DNA from: Ruminococcaceae bacterium UBA5450
Lineage (GTDB): Bacteria; Bacillota; Clostridia; Oscillospirales; Acutalibacteraceae
Reading direction: 5' to 3'
NCBI GenBank assembly: GCA_002424295.1
Contig: DIQY01000029.1
Coordinates: 25,081 to 39,628, forward strand
Length of the DNA stretch: 14,548 nt
Numbering within the stretch: the stretch's first letter is position 1; every line of letters starts with the position of its first letter. The position numbers were made by a program, and so were the translations under genes. Shown here in pieces: positions 14,158 to 14,548 of the stretch. A model generated the notes under the pieces. That model was not told the origin of the DNA, made no database searches, and saw only the letters and a program-made list of their open reading frames with translations.

Positions 14158-14523
14158 TTATTTTTGCGAAAAATGCTCCCGCAGACGCGCAAAGGTTTCT
14201 TCACTGATATCATGTTCAATTCGGCAGGCATCGGCTGCGGCAACATCTGGAGTTACGTCAATAGAAATCAAAAAGTTTGTTAAAAAGCGATGCCGCGCAT
14301 AAATATTATCTGCAATTTTTTTACCGGAACTGGTCAGGGTAATCTGCCCGTCTTCTGCCATTGTCAAATGTCCCGCTTTCCGAAGAACTGAAACTGCTCT
14401 GCAGACACTTGGTTTTGAAAAATTCATCTCTCGTGCAATATCGACAGAGTGAACTTTTCCGGTACGTTCCTGAAGAATCAGAATGGTTTCCAGATAGTTT
14501 TCTCCGGATTCCTGAATTTTCAT
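14158..14523 (-). CDS. DtxR-family metal-dependent transcriptional repressor
   Basis: A 121-residue regulator with an N-terminal winged helix (VHSVDIAREMNFSKPSVCRAVSVLRKAGHL, wing MAEDGQITLT) and a short metal-binding/dimerisation domain (ARHRFLTNFL, then DACRIEHDIS). It lacks the SH3-like third domain, as MntR does. The metal set is mixed: Cys-x-x-Glu-His in ACRIEH matches C102, E105 and H106 of DtxR, whereas MntR has Glu at the Cys position. The N-terminal ligand position (M10 in DtxR, D8 in MntR) is Asn in ENYLETI. ATG 14523 is preferred over GTG 14535, because the GTG lies within the AAAGGTGGGAG ribosome site. Such proteins repress iron or manganese uptake genes; no transporter of that kind is in view, and the target may lie beyond the window end. 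Confidence 0.9.
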   Translation of the reverse strand: MKIQESGENYLETILILQERTGKVHSVDIAREMNFSKPSVCRAVSVLRKAGHLTMAEDGQITLTSSGKKIADNIYARHRFLTNFLISIDVTPDVAAADACRIEHDISEETFARLREHFSQK

Positions 14524-14548
14524 CTGTACTCCCACCTTTTTAGAAAAA

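Overview
The window looks like chromosomal DNA of a strictly anaerobic, spore-forming, Gram-positive bacterium of the class Clostridia, perhaps near the Oscillospiraceae. The grounds are a class III (oxygen-sensitive) ribonucleotide reductase with its activase, a SleB/CwlJ spore-cortex hydrolase beside a GerQ-like coat protein, strong AGGAGG ribosome sites, TTG and GTG starts, and moderately low GC. No insertion sequence, phage gene, tRNA, rRNA or CRISPR array was seen. No stretch above 300 bases lacks a gene.

Layout. (1) Bases 1-1433, plus strand: the 3' end of nrdD, a separate 53-residue ORF holding the glycyl-radical domain, and nrdG. This makes deoxynucleotides without oxygen, but NrdD appears to be split into two polypeptides. 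A strong terminator follows. (2) 1621-2513, plus: a sporulation pair (cortex hydrolase and GerQ-like protein) behind a possible sigma-E-type promoter. (3) 2674-3957, plus: a CLC-family antiporter with motifs of the fluoride-exporting CLC-F clade, under its own sigma-A promoter. It shares a bidirectional terminator with the next operon. (4) 4009-8748, minus: a tightly packed four-gene Gld-like ABC cassette (ATPase, ABC-2 permease, GldG-type protein, DUF4340 protein) of unknown substrate. (5) 8948-10219, plus: a DUF1015 protein with its own promoter, convergent with (6) a CYTH/triphosphate tunnel protein on the minus strand (10285-10770). (7) 10948-14059, plus: a two-gene osmoprotectant importer made of a lipoprotein substrate-binding domain fused in front of the permease, and an OpuAA/ProV-type ATPase with CBS domains. 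(8) 14158-14523, minus: a short DtxR-family metal-dependent repressor, convergent with the importer.

The most unusual points are the split class III ribonucleotide reductase with a free glycyl-radical subunit, the reversed domain order of the fused betaine-type importer, the Gld-like cassette in a non-gliding type of organism, and a CLC-F-like exporter with no fluoride riboswitch in front. Assignments rest on motif recognition by eye. No database search was possible.
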